Positions 26,481-35,046 are shown, numbered from the stretch's first letter. The stretch is DNA of 64,000 nucleotides from Planotetraspora kaengkrachanensis (GCF_016862895.1 NZ_BONV01000025.1:141258-205257), one strand, 5' to 3'. Notes: generated by a model not told the origin, from the sequence alone. Numbers and translations: made by a program.

Positions 26481-26729
26481 TCAGCCAAGCCAGTCGATTC
26501 TGATGATGTGGACCAAGCGCTGCTCGTCCAGGATGAGAGAGACGGCCGATCCGAGCCCGCCGAACATGTAGGTGAGGATGTTGGCCTTCGGATTGTCGGG
26601 ATTGAGTGGGCGGCCGCCCCAAGGGTCCGTCTCCAGAACGGCGCGCAGTTCCAGGAACGTATTGATCGCCGTCACCGGTAGGGCCTCGGCCTGCTGCTGA
26701 GCAACAGGATCGAGGTCAACGGAGTACAC
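26481..26729 (-). CDS. RelE/ParE-like small protein, putative toxin
   Basis: 82-residue protein beginning at GTG 26729, directly after the stop of the upstream gene. The pattern (MYSVDLDPVAQQQAEALP, then LETDPWGGRPL and a C-terminal RLVHIIRIDWL strand) fits the short RelE/ParE toxin fold, which cleaves mRNA or poisons gyrase. Catalytic residues cannot be assigned with confidence. Its partner is the DUF6247-like gene immediately upstream. Codon use is less GC-biased than the neighbours, suggesting transfer. Confidence 0.6.
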   Translation of the reverse strand: MYSVDLDPVAQQQAEALPVTAINTFLELRAVLETDPWGGRPLNPDNPKANILTYMFGGLGSAVSLILDEQRLVHIIRIDWLG

Positions 26730-27098
26730 CTACTCTCCCGCCTCGGTCCTGCGGCGCAGACGTGCTTCGAACGCGTCGTCCCAGGGAACCCCGCCGACTG
26801 GCTCGCCGCCCTCCGCTCGACGCTGGAGATCCTCAGCCTGCTCAACCATGTTCGCGTAGGCGACCGGATCCGCCTTCAGCACAGCCTGCCGCCACCAGGA
26901 CTCCACACAGTCATGGAGCGGAGTCAGATCCAGTTCGTCTCCGGCCCTTCGAAGAGCCTCGCGGTACTCCCGGTCGAACGCGTCCAGATCTTCCGCGGGC
27001 AGGGCGGCACGAATGGCACGGGGGCTGCGATCGTCACGAAGCGACGCACGGATCCGTGCGGGTGAGCGCCTGTGGTGTTCATGGGGTTGTGCCGTCAT
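26730..27098 (-). CDS. DUF6247-like protein, putative antitoxin
   Basis: 122-residue hydrophilic protein with SPARIRASL...RAIRAALPAEDLDAFDREYREAL followed by a helix-rich region with a Trp-Trp pair (VESWWRQAVL). It resembles the DUF6247 family common in actinobacteria. ATG 27098 has GGAGAGGAG upstream; more upstream in-frame starts lack one. It is abutted by the RelE/ParE-like gene with zero intergenic bases, the order expected of antitoxin then toxin. The family assignment is from memory of the pattern. Confidence 0.6.
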   Translation of the reverse strand: MTAQPHEHHRRSPARIRASLRDDRSPRAIRAALPAEDLDAFDREYREALRRAGDELDLTPLHDCVESWWRQAVLKADPVAYANMVEQAEDLQRRAEGGEPVGGVPWDDAFEARLRRRTEAGE

Positions 27099-27255
27099 GA
27101 CCGACTCCTCTCCCTCGGCTTGAGGATACCGAGGCCGGCTCTCACGACGCGGGCAACGAAAGCCGATCCGTGGATGACTTTCCACCTCGCGAGACGCACG
27201 GTCAGATACGGGCATTGGGCTGGGGCGAACACAGGCGCTTACCTAGATTTGGGGT

Positions 27256-27474
27256 GTGACCGCCGAAAACGTGTACGAGGAGCTCCGTCACCTGGTTGAT
27301 CGGCTTTCGCCGGATCAGGCCCGTCGCCTGCTACGTCTGGCGAAAACTAATCCTGAGTTTGCTGAGCAGGAGACCCGAAACCCAGTTCGCCGCAGAAGGT
27401 TGTCGATCGCCGGTATCGGCGCTTCCGGCGACGGGCACCTGTCAGAACGGGGCGAACGGTTCAATCCATTGTGA
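27256..27474 (+). CDS. Short antitoxin-like protein (72 aa)
   Basis: 72-residue protein: an N-terminal helix pair (MTAENVYEELRHLVDRLSPDQARRLLRLA) and a C-terminal RRRRLSIAGIGASGDGHLSERGE stretch resembling small VapB/DUF2281-type antitoxins that usually precede a PIN toxin. No toxin follows; the next gene is on the other strand, so it is an orphan or a remnant with a truncated tail. GTG 27256 lacks a Shine-Dalgarno. A TAGATT -10-like element seven bases upstream suggests a leaderless mRNA. Confidence 0.55.
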   Translation: MTAENVYEELRHLVDRLSPDQARRLLRLAKTNPEFAEQETRNPVRRRRLSIAGIGASGDGHLSERGERFNPL

Positions 27475-27514
27475 CTGGCACGCTCGGCTGACCTCGCTCT
27501 TCGATCCTCGGTGG

Positions 27515-28057
27515 TCAGCCGGGGAGACGGATGAACGACGGGGGGACGTGTTCCACCAGCCACACGCCGTTGTCGCTGCGGTAGAAGACGTGCCCGGCGG
27601 CGCGCATCGAGCCCGAATCGACCGTCAGGACGACCGGCCTTCCTCGCCGGGCGCCGACGCGGGTGGCGGTCTCGCGATCAGGCGACAGGTGCACGTTGTG
27701 CCGGTTCATCGGACGCAGCCCCTCGTCTCTGATCGACGGCAGGGCCGAGGCCACCGTGCCGTGGTACAGATGCGCGGGCGGTTCGAGAGGCGGCAGGTCC
27801 AGGTCGACGGGCACCGAGTGCCCCTGGTTCGCGCGGATCCTGCCGTCCACGACCGAGTACCGCTGCTTGTCGTTGTTCGCGACCACCTCGGCCAGTTCGG
27901 CCGCCGAGACCGGGAACCCGTGTGCGGCGACCGCCCTCAGGAGATCGTCCACGTCCACCCAGCCGTTCCGGTCCAGCGTGAGGCCGATGCGCTCCGGCTG
28001 GTGGCGCAGGTGCTTGGAGAGATACTTCGAGACCTTCTTCAGTCGTTGTTCGTCCAT
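27515..28057 (-). CDS. kptA: RNA 2'-phosphotransferase Tpt1/KptA
   Basis: 180-residue KptA/Tpt1 enzyme. The family transfers an RNA 2'-phosphate to NAD+, giving ADP-ribose 1'',2''-cyclic phosphate. Conserved motifs are visible: SKYLSKHLRHQP at the N-terminus, NGWVDVDDLL, GHSVPVDL, LYHGT, NRHNVHLS and VFYRSDNGVWL. In bacteria without tRNA splicing the natural substrate is unknown, and some Tpt1 enzymes instead ADP-ribosylate nucleic-acid ends. It stands alone, about 1 kb from the NADAR gene. Confidence 0.93.
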   Translation of the reverse strand: MDEQRLKKVSKYLSKHLRHQPERIGLTLDRNGWVDVDDLLRAVAAHGFPVSAAELAEVVANNDKQRYSVVDGRIRANQGHSVPVDLDLPPLEPPAHLYHGTVASALPSIRDEGLRPMNRHNVHLSPDRETATRVGARRGRPVVLTVDSGSMRAAGHVFYRSDNGVWLVEHVPPSFIRLPG

Positions 28058-28128
28058 CAGCCCGAAGTGTGCCGCACGCCTCGCACGCCGCGCACCGGAT
28101 TATCCGGGCAACCGTCCTTCGTCTCAGG

Positions 28129-28839
28129 TCAGGCGTTCGCCGCCGTCGCGGGCTCCTGCGGGTGCACGAGCAGCATGAACGTCCGGGCGTACGACAGGCC
28201 GTCCTGCTTCCTGGGCCAGTCCAGCCCGGCCAGGGCGAGCGACGCGCCTTCGTGGACGCCGCCGTTGACTCGAACCTCCGCGGTCTCGCGACCGGCCCTG
28301 CCGCCGAAGAACACCTTGACCCCGATCAGGGAGCCGCGATCCAGCGCGTCGTGCAAGGCGGGGGCGAGCCTGGGGAGCAGCGGATTGTCGATCAGCCAGT
28401 GCTGTACGACGTCATGGCCCTCGCCTGCGCCCCATCCCGAGATGCCACCGTGGATGGTGTGCCAGCCGGGGAACCCGTCCGGGTCGTCCGCGGGAAAGTG
28501 CGCAGCGAAGGAACCGTCGCGCCTGAGCAGTTCCAGCAGGGCGGCTCCGGTCGTGCCGAGCCACATCTCGATGGCCCGGTCCACCGCCTCCTCCACCGTG
28601 GATCCGAACCCTGTCGTGCAGTCGGATATCGACGTCTCCACGGGACGGTCCAGGTTGAAGACGAAGTTCAGATCGAGGTGCTTGGCCGAACCTGTGTGAT
28701 CCTCCCCGAGGAAGATCCCCAGCGTGCCCGGGCCCTTGATCATGCTTCCCCTGGCGGCCCAGGGGTCGCCTGTCGCGGCCGAGAGGCGTCGCGCCAGCTT
28801 GTCCAGCACGACCTCGTCGGGCAACCGCACATCGTCCAT
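28129..28839 (-). CDS. DUF6348-like hypothetical protein
   Basis: 236-residue cytoplasmic protein without membrane segments. Recognisable stretches are MDDVRLPDEVVLDKLARRL, KHLDLNFVFNLDRP, DCTTGFGSTVEEAVDRAI, HFPADDPDGFPGWHTIHGG and LDWPRKQDGLSYARTFMLLV, consistent with the DUF6348 family. Function unknown. ATG 28839 follows AAGGTGA at good spacing; upstream in-frame codons are unlikely to be coding. Confidence 0.6.
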   Translation of the reverse strand: MDDVRLPDEVVLDKLARRLSAATGDPWAARGSMIKGPGTLGIFLGEDHTGSAKHLDLNFVFNLDRPVETSISDCTTGFGSTVEEAVDRAIEMWLGTTGAALLELLRRDGSFAAHFPADDPDGFPGWHTIHGGISGWGAGEGHDVVQHWLIDNPLLPRLAPALHDALDRGSLIGVKVFFGGRAGRETAEVRVNGGVHEGASLALAGLDWPRKQDGLSYARTFMLLVHPQEPATAANA

Positions 28840-28949
28840 TCGAGAGTCACCTTGCTTCTCGACCGACCATCCACCCCGATTAGGGCGCATCCGGATTATT
28901 CGGCATATCCGGTCTGCTCCGCAGGGCATTTTCCGGCAGGGGCAACGGC

Positions 28950-28982
28950 GGTGCCGCCGGGAGGTCGACTCCCGGCGGCACC
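28950..28982 (-). terminator. Perfect 14-bp stem terminator
   Basis: Arms 28950-28963 and 28969-28982 (GGTGCCGCCGGGAG and its complement) enclose a five-base GTCGA loop, 25 bp downstream of the stop of the minus-strand GH87-like gene. No T-run, as is common in actinomycetes. Confidence 0.75.
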
Positions 28983-29006
28983 TGTCACCGTACGGCCGTC
29001 AGAGGG

Positions 29007-32000
29007 CTACGGGTTCTGGACGATGGTGAACGTGGACGTGGTGTTCTTGATGTTCTGAGCGTTGTTGCTCATCTGGAGGTTGTTGAAGGTCGCGGAGCCG
29101 ACCGCCGGCCCCTGGCCCGACTCCGGCATCTCGTTGACCCAGATGCCGAATCCGGACTTGGCGTCGAAGGCGTCGCCGCTCTTCTGCGCACCGGTGATCG
29201 ACACGTTCGTGAAGATCGTGTCCTTGACCGGATTCTGGGGCTGTCCACCCACATAGTTCGTCTGGAACATGATGCCGCTGTAGGTCGGGTCCACGATGTC
29301 CACGTTGCTCACGCGGATGCCCTGGAACACCTTCGAAGCGGAGAAGATCCAGATTCCGGGGAAGGTCTGCGCGCCCCAGAAGTGACCGCCCCCGCGGACG
29401 ATCGAGATGTTGTCGAACACGGTGGGCGGGCTGGCGCCGAACCCGTTCATCGGGTACCCGAAGTCGAGCGAGCTGATCGTGATGCCCGAGTAGGTCAGGG
29501 TGTCGGCGATGTAGATGTTCTTGAACGTGTTGGCGTAGCCGCCGTAGACCGCGACACCGGCCGCGCGCCACGGCAGGATCGCCGTCAGGTTCTCGTACAC
29601 GTTGTTCTTCTCGTCGGCGCCGCCGGCGTCGATGGCCGAGAACAGCGCGAAGCTGTCGTCACCCGTCGAACGCGCCTCGTTGTTGCTCACGAGGTTGTCC
29701 GTGCTGCCGTTGGTCATGTTGATGCCGTCCGCGAACAGGTCACGGATCCGGGAGTTCTTGATCGTGATGTTGTCGGTGTTGGCGCCCCAGTACATGCACA
29801 TCTGATGCTCCACCCAGATGTTGTCGATCGTCATGTTGGAGACGTTGGCGAAGTTGAACAGCTTGCCCGGGCCGTCGACCCGGCTGGTCCAGTTGCCGAA
29901 GGAGGCGAAGCCGGAGAACGACGAGCCGTTCGCCGACGACTGCGCGTCGAAGCCGACGTCGGTGTTCTCCTGACCGGACGGCGAGTTGAACCGGGTGTAC
30001 CAGGGGCCCGCTCCGACGACCTTGATGGCCTTGCCGTACACGTTGAACTTGCCTGTCGTCTGGTACTCGCCCGGGGGCAGGTAGACGCCGACCAGGTTGG
30101 CGTCCTGGCGGGCCCGGTCGAGGGCGTTCTGCACGTCCTGCTGGCCGAAACCGGTCGGCACGGCGTACTTGGCGGAGTCGGGGTTGGCGATCGGCGACAC
30201 CTGCTCGAGGTTGATGAAGTCGATCGCGTAGTTGGTGGTGTTGGCGGCGTCCTTCTGCAGTCTGATCTTGCTTCCGGCCGGGACGGTGGTCCCGAGCATC
30301 ACGTTGGCCTCGTCGTAGATGTGCCGGGGGCTGCCCGCGCCGGGCGAGTTGCCGGGGCCGGTCTCGTTGCCGTACAGCCAGGCGTAGTGGGACGTCAGGT
30401 TGACGGGCTTGAGGAAGGTGCCGTTGACGTAGATGTTCAGCGTCGAGTTGATGCCGCCGCCGCCCGAGGCGTCCGGGATGGAGAAGCGGGTGACCAGCGT
30501 GTTGGTCGAGGCCTTGGTGGTGAACTCGACGTAGCTGCCCGTCGAGTTCAGCGTGACGGCCCTGCGGCCGGACGCCTCGCCCGCGAAGGTGCCGATGTCC
30601 CTGCTCGGGCCGACCACCTGCGCGCCGCCGCCGACGACGCCGTCCTCGGCCTCGTAGCTGTCGTACGGCATGTTCGCGCCGCGGCCGACGAAGAACGGCA
30701 CCGAGCTGGTGTTGTTGCCCTGCTTGACCGGGAGCTCGTTGGCGTCGTTGGCGATGACGGTCTTGACGGTGTACTTGCCGTTGGCGGCCGTCCAGGTCCC
30801 GAGGTTGACGGGGTTCGTGGTCGCGCCCGCGGCGATCGCGCCGCTGTAGGAGCCGGTCAGCGTTCTGACGACGGTGCCCGAGTCGTTGGTGACCGTGACG
30901 GTGATGCCGTGGGCGCCGCTCGCGGAGGCCACCGTGCCCTGGTTCCTGATCGCCACGGAGAAGGTGACGACGTTGCCGCTCGCCGGGTTGCTGGGGGTCC
31001 AGCTCGCCGTCCCGACGAGGTCGGAGCTGTCGACGGGCCTGACGACCACCGAGGTCGAGCTCGCGAAGGAGTTGTTGGTCTCGTTCTGCTCGATGACGCT
31101 GTTGGCCTCGTCGACCTTGGCGCTCAGCGCGTACGTGCCGGCGTCACGGGGACCGATGTTCGCGGTGACCGTGGTACTGGCCCCGGCGGCGAGTGCGCCG
31201 ACGGAGGCCGTGCCGACCTTCGTGGTGCCGAAGTAGAAGTTGACGTCCGAGACTCCGGAGGCCGCGGTGCCCGCGTTCCTGACGGTGGCCGACAGCGTGA
31301 CGGAGTCGGTCTCGACCGGGGACGTCGGAGCCGAGGTCAGCCCGGTGATGGTGAGGTCGGGGTTGGGTGCCGGGGTGCCGAAGACCTGGAACTCGGCGAC
31401 CTGCCCGGCCGGAGCTCCGGTGTTCGAGGTGATCCGCAACTGCACGTCGGCGACCCGGCCGGAGACCGGGATCGTCACCGTGTTACCCGAGGCCGGGTTG
31501 AACACATACGGCGCCGCGGCGACCAGACTGGTGAAACCGGACGCGCTCTGCTCACGGCCGAGAACCTGGATGGTCTGGGTGCGGGTGCCCCACGCGCTGT
31601 CGGGGTTGAGCTTGACCACGACCCGGTTGACGTCGGCGTTGGCGCCGAGCTGGACGGCCAGCGTGCTCGGGTAGGAACCGCTCGCGCCCTCCCAGTACGT
31701 GGCCAGGTTGTCGTCGACGGCGTTGGCCGGCACGAACGTGAAGACCGAACCGGACGCGGTGACGGGCTTGCCCACGGCGAGGTTGGAGCCGCCGCCCCCG
31801 CCGCTGCCGGTGCGGGTGACGGTGTTGCTGTCGGCCGACTGCTTACCGGAGGCGTCCTTGGCCCGCACCGTGTAGGACACCGTGGCCGTGGCGGGCTGGC
31901 TGTCGGTGTAGGTCAGCACGTTGCCCGCGACACTGGCGCGCAGCGCGTTGTTGGCGTACACGTCATACCCGGTCACGCCCACGTCGTCGGTGGAAGCCCC

Positions 32001-32597
32001 CCAGGTCAGGCGGATCTGACCGGAGGCGGGCTCGGTGAAGGCCAGGTTCGACGGCGCACTCGGCGCCTGGGTGTCACCGGTCACCGGCCCGTACACCTCG
32101 AACTCGGAGATCTGACCGGCCGGCCATCCGGTGTTGCCGGTGATGTTCACCCGGACGTACCGGGCGGTCGTCGCGGTGAAGTTGATCGTCACCGTGTTAC
32201 CGGTCGCCGGGTTGAAGGTGTAGCCGGCCGAACCCACCGTCGTGGTCGACGGCGGACTGGCCGTCCCGGTCAGCACCGACAACGTCTGCGTCCTGGTCTG
32301 CCACGCGCTGGGTGCGGGAACCTTCAGCACCACCTGGTTCACGCTGACGGCCGACCCGAGGTCCACCTGGATCCACTGCGGGAACGCGTTGTTCGCGCTC
32401 TCCCAATAGGTGTTCTGGTTGCCGTCGTTGGCGTTGCCCGCCTGGTAGACGTCCGCGAAACTGCTCGCCGTGACGGCCTTGCCGGCCGCCAGATTCGGAC
32501 CCGCGGCCGAGGCCGGCAACACCGGACCCGCCAAAACGAGCAGACCGGCCGCGAGCAACGCCGCGACCAGCCGTAACCCTGATTTCTTGCTTCTCAT
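29007..32597 (-). CDS. Secreted multidomain GH87-like alpha-1,3-glucanase
   Basis: 1196-residue exported glycoside hydrolase. Order: signal peptide (1-32, ending ASA), discoidin/F5-8 type C domain (33-172), fibronectin III domain (178-262), Gly-rich linker, second discoidin domain (about 272-398), two CARDB-type Ig-like domains (about 402-625), a CBM6/35-like domain (about 640-790) and a right-handed beta-helix (about 800-1196). The helix carries DGINMTNGSTDN and STGDDSFALFS, the Asp-rich pattern of GH87 mutanase/mycodextranase enzymes that cut alpha-1,3-glucan of fungal walls or dental polysaccharide. The two discoidin domains, CBM and helix match bacterial alpha-1,3-glucanases. It has its own promoter and terminator, so it is monocistronic. 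Confidence 0.78.
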   Translation of the reverse strand: MRSKKSGLRLVAALLAAGLLVLAGPVLPASAAGPNLAAGKAVTASSFADVYQAGNANDGNQNTYWESANNAFPQWIQVDLGSAVSVNQVVLKVPAPSAWQTRTQTLSVLTGTASPPSTTTVGSAGYTFNPATGNTVTINFTATTARYVRVNITGNTGWPAGQISEFEVYGPVTGDTQAPSAPSNLAFTEPASGQIRLTWGASTDDVGVTGYDVYANNALRASVAGNVLTYTDSQPATATVSYTVRAKDASGKQSADSNTVTRTGSGGGGGSNLAVGKPVTASGSVFTFVPANAVDDNLATYWEGASGSYPSTLAVQLGANADVNRVVVKLNPDSAWGTRTQTIQVLGREQSASGFTSLVAAAPYVFNPASGNTVTIPVSGRVADVQLRITSNTGAPAGQVAEFQVFGTPAPNPDLTITGLTSAPTSPVETDSVTLSATVRNAGTAASGVSDVNFYFGTTKVGTASVGALAAGASTTVTANIGPRDAGTYALSAKVDEANSVIEQNETNNSFASSTSVVVRPVDSSDLVGTASWTPSNPASGNVVTFSVAIRNQGTVASASGAHGITVTVTNDSGTVVRTLTGSYSGAIAAGATTNPVNLGTWTAANGKYTVKTVIANDANELPVKQGNNTSSVPFFVGRGANMPYDSYEAEDGVVGGGAQVVGPSRDIGTFAGEASGRRAVTLNSTGSYVEFTTKASTNTLVTRFSIPDASGGGGINSTLNIYVNGTFLKPVNLTSHYAWLYGNETGPGNSPGAGSPRHIYDEANVMLGTTVPAGSKIRLQKDAANTTNYAIDFINLEQVSPIANPDSAKYAVPTGFGQQDVQNALDRARQDANLVGVYLPPGEYQTTGKFNVYGKAIKVVGAGPWYTRFNSPSGQENTDVGFDAQSSANGSSFSGFASFGNWTSRVDGPGKLFNFANVSNMTIDNIWVEHQMCMYWGANTDNITIKNSRIRDLFADGINMTNGSTDNLVSNNEARSTGDDSFALFSAIDAGGADEKNNVYENLTAILPWRAAGVAVYGGYANTFKNIYIADTLTYSGITISSLDFGYPMNGFGASPPTVFDNISIVRGGGHFWGAQTFPGIWIFSASKVFQGIRVSNVDIVDPTYSGIMFQTNYVGGQPQNPVKDTIFTNVSITGAQKSGDAFDAKSGFGIWVNEMPESGQGPAVGSATFNNLQMSNNAQNIKNTTSTFTIVQNP

Positions 32598-32823
32598 CGC
32601 GTTTCTCTATCTCTCGTCTGGAACGACAGGGAGTGGCGGGGAGACCGCGATCTCCACGCGCGACGCACGCGGCCGAGCCGGTCAGCGTGACTCCAGGGGG
32701 CGCCGAACGCCCGCCGGCGGCTGTGAGCTGGCGGGGAGCGTGCGGGCACTGCCAATGCCGACATCACCGAAGGCCTCTCCGTGGATGGGCCGGGGCGGAT
32801 GCACGGACGCAGTGCTTTCCTGC

Positions 32824-32850
32824 CGCAAGTTGCGAAAGATTGCAGAGAAA
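32824..32850 (-). promoter_or_regulatory. Possible LacI/MalR-type operator
   Basis: A perfect CGCAAGTTGCG palindrome (32824-32834) runs into a second TTGC half-site ten bases on (TTGCGAAAGA then TTGCAGAGAA). TTGCA/TTGCG half-sites with GAAA between them resemble MalR-type LacI-family operators of actinomycetes. It lies in the leader, about 35-60 bp downstream of the predicted start, a typical roadblock position. Confidence 0.4.
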
Positions 32851-32890
32851 CTAACAGGGCTTTGATGGGATCTTGCACCGGACTGGCCAA

Positions 32891-32919
32891 ATGTTACATA
32901 CGTGCTACGACGGCGTCAA
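32891..32919 (-). promoter_or_regulatory. Sigma-70-type promoter of GH87-like gene
   Basis: On the minus strand: -35 TTGACG (32914-32919), 17-bp spacer, -10 TAACAT (32891-32896). This is the best consensus match noticed in the window and points at the GH87-like gene across a leader of about 287 nt. Confidence 0.6.
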
Positions 32920-33122
32920 CGGCTCGACAAGACCGATGTCAGCACGACTCGACAAAAGAGAAAGGGCCACGTCGGGAGCCGTGTCATCGGTCGCCCTCAT
33001 TGACGCGTGCCGGCCCGGATACGGGGCGCGCCGAGTGCGCCCATGCCGAATTCGCCGCCCGCTCGCACGCGGCGCATCGGATTCGCCTTCTTCGCTCTTT
33101 CGGGCGAAAAAGCTTTTATCGG

Positions 33123-34505
33123 CTAATTGGTCCGTCCGAATTCCGGTGGTGGCCCTTCATGGCCTGACGCCGCCCAGGCCATCACGTCCTCGATGTGCCA
33201 GAGCATCGCCTCGGCGACGTCCCCCCAGCCGGTGTCCTCGTGCCACGCCAGGGTGAGCAGCGCTCCGGAGACCCGGTGCTGGACCGTGAGGATGTACCGC
33301 GAGCCGCCGGGCCGGGGCGGCGAGAACCGGACGACCCCCTGGTGGGCCGGATCCCCGAAGGCGAAGCTGTCCCTGCCCCACGACCGGCTGTTGGCCGCGC
33401 TTCCGACGAGCGCGTTGTCGACGTAGTTGAACCGGGCGGAACTCGCGCCGGTGCCGCGCAGACCTCCGAGCACGTCGGCTTCGAGCGGCCGCGCCACACC
33501 GGGGTCGAAGTTGGCGAAACGATGGCCCTGCAGCAGGCGGGCGGCGCACACGGCGAGCCTGTCCCGGTAGGCGCCCTCGCGCGGGCCTGGCACGACGACC
33601 GGCACGGGCATCACGGCCTTGCGCACCGAACCCTGGACGGCCGCGGAGAGCCGGTTGGCGGACAGGGCGAAGACCCCTGCGGCGGGAGCCTGCTCCGCCT
33701 CGCAGACCGCGGCCCCGAAGGCGAGGAGATATCCGGTCGAGACCGGCGTCCCCGCCGCCTTGGCGACGGCCTCCGCGGCCTGCGCCACCCGGCGCGAGGC
33801 CAGCCGGCAGGTGTGCAGAACAGGGTGATCGTCGCGTTTCGCGGTCTTCGGGGTCCAGTCTCCGAGCGCGTCCCTGAGTGTGACCAGTTGCCGCCGCCAG
33901 TGGGTGCGGGCCCGCTCCTGGTGGCGCTCGCCGGCGGCCCCCTGCTCCCAAAGGGCGGTGTCGAGGGGTTGCTCGACGTCCTCCATCGGGCCGCCGAACG
34001 GCTCATGCCCCTTGGCCCTCGCCCGGAGCGCCCGTTCGAGGTCGCGGCAGAGCACGCGCATGCCCCAGCCGTCCACGGCGGAGTGGTCGACGACCACGCC
34101 GATGCGCCGGACACGGCCCCCCGCGGTCAGCAGGACGAACAGGACGGGCCACTGCGCGTGCAACCGGAACGAGGTCCGCACGGCCGCCTGGAACGCCCCA
34201 CCGCCGGGGTCCGCGTGGTCGCCGGGTTCGTCGGGCGTCACGCGGATCACCGCGGCCAGGCCCTCTCCGACCGAGCAGACGTCCTGCCGGCTGGTTCGCA
34301 CGATGTGCGTACGCAGGCCCTCGTGCCGGGTGAGCAGGTCGGCTACGGCCGCCGTGACGTCTCCCTGGGCGAGGTCGTGACCCGGCAGGATCGCGCTGAA
34401 GTTGGCCTCGAACGACCACTCGCTGTCGGAGTCGGCGCCGAGGTCCTCGAACCATTCACGCTGGGCCCAGTTGAGGCGCCCACCTCGTTCAACGGTGATT
34501 GACAT
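33123..34505 (-). CDS. Stand-alone condensation-domain protein
   Basis: 460-residue single-domain member of the NRPS condensation superfamily. The active-site motif HHxxxDG reads DHSAVDG: the catalytic second His and the Asp are kept, the first His is Asp. A late HRVSGALLTLAWHEDTGW region matches the C-terminal lobe. It lacks adenylation and carrier domains, so it must act in trans, e.g. loading or releasing a chain on the free carrier protein or the synthetases. ATG 34505 has GGGGAGGG upstream. It is divergent from the NRPS operon across a shared 241-bp AT-rich region, suggesting co-regulation. Confidence 0.82.
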   Translation of the reverse strand: MSITVERGGRLNWAQREWFEDLGADSDSEWSFEANFSAILPGHDLAQGDVTAAVADLLTRHEGLRTHIVRTSRQDVCSVGEGLAAVIRVTPDEPGDHADPGGGAFQAAVRTSFRLHAQWPVLFVLLTAGGRVRRIGVVVDHSAVDGWGMRVLCRDLERALRARAKGHEPFGGPMEDVEQPLDTALWEQGAAGERHQERARTHWRRQLVTLRDALGDWTPKTAKRDDHPVLHTCRLASRRVAQAAEAVAKAAGTPVSTGYLLAFGAAVCEAEQAPAAGVFALSANRLSAAVQGSVRKAVMPVPVVVPGPREGAYRDRLAVCAARLLQGHRFANFDPGVARPLEADVLGGLRGTGASSARFNYVDNALVGSAANSRSWGRDSFAFGDPAHQGVVRFSPPRPGGSRYILTVQHRVSGALLTLAWHEDTGWGDVAEAMLWHIEDVMAWAASGHEGPPPEFGRTN

Positions 34506-34746
34506 GTCGCCCTCCCCGCTCGCAAGCGATGGGAGATTACTATCGGGATATTGCAGGGATGTATATAACCATGTCAGTCTTTCCACGAGATTATTGCGGT
34601 TTGCGCAACTGATATTGCGGCATGCCGTCGGCGATCTCGCTCGAAATGCCATTTCGCGGCTGCTCAGAGCCCCTGCCGCGCCGCCGTGCCCAGGACGGGG
34701 GTCCTGGCCAGATCGGGGAGCCTGCCATTCACGACATGAGCACGAC
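34506..34746. promoter_or_regulatory. AT-rich divergent control region of NRPS locus
   Basis: 241 bp between the condensation protein and the carrier-protein gene, far richer in A/T than its surroundings. It contains three ATTGC-core boxes (34548-34557, 34590-34599, 34612-34620), the latter two spaced 21 bp, and a TTGCGCAA palindrome (34601-34608). TATATA-type -10 candidates occur on both strands. No single promoter assignment is convincing. Confidence 0.5.
34687..34710. repeat. Inverted repeat in NRPS leader
   Basis: Ten-base arms TGCCCAGGAC and GTCCTGGCCA with one mismatch and a GGGG loop, about 40 bp before the carrier-protein start. It could be an attenuator-like hairpin in the leader; role unknown. 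Confidence 0.45.
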
Positions 34747-35019
34747 ATGAGAGAGCCCCAGACTCAGGCGAACGGGGTGGCGGACGCCGCCGAACGGGGA
34801 GAAGATCTTGTCGAGCAGGTGCGCCGGATCTGGGAGGAGGTCCTGGGGATCTCCCCCATCGCCACCGACGACGACCTCTTCGACCTAGGAGGCCACTCGC
34901 TGACCATCACCCAGATCATCGCGAGGATGCGCAAGCGGCTCGGTGTCGAGGTGCCCCTGGACGTCTTCTTCGACGAGCCCACCATCGCGGGCGTGGTCGA
35001 TGCGGTCAGGAACGGCTGA
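34747..35019 (+). CDS. Free-standing acyl/peptidyl carrier protein
   Basis: 90-residue carrier protein whose phosphopantetheine-attachment motif is DLFDLGGHSLTITQI (Ser about residue 51), followed by a VPLDVFFDEPTIAGVVDAV helix typical of NRPS carrier domains. ATG 34747. It is the first gene of the plus-strand NRPS operon and has no adenylation domain of its own. It could therefore carry the starter acyl/amino group for the first condensation domain or be served in trans. The role as starter carrier is inference. Confidence 0.88.
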   Translation: MREPQTQANGVADAAERGEDLVEQVRRIWEEVLGISPIATDDDLFDLGGHSLTITQIIARMRKRLGVEVPLDVFFDEPTIAGVVDAVRNG

Positions 35020-35046
35020 CCCGGAGCCTGGGCGGACCGCCCGGAC

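Larger units (their letters stand above)
32598..33122. other. 525-bp intergenic region upstream of GH87-like gene
   Basis: No gene is supported here. It holds the minus-strand promoter (32891-32919), a possible operator (32824-32850) and an about 287-nt leader for the GH87-like mRNA. The stretch 32920-33122 shows nothing recognisable beyond the end of the condensation-protein gene. Confidence 0.6.

Noticed and set aside
34736..34750. Four-codon frame (MSTT) overlapping the carrier-protein start
   Set aside because: An ATGA overlap exists, but four codons can arise by chance and there is no ribosome-binding site at suitable spacing.
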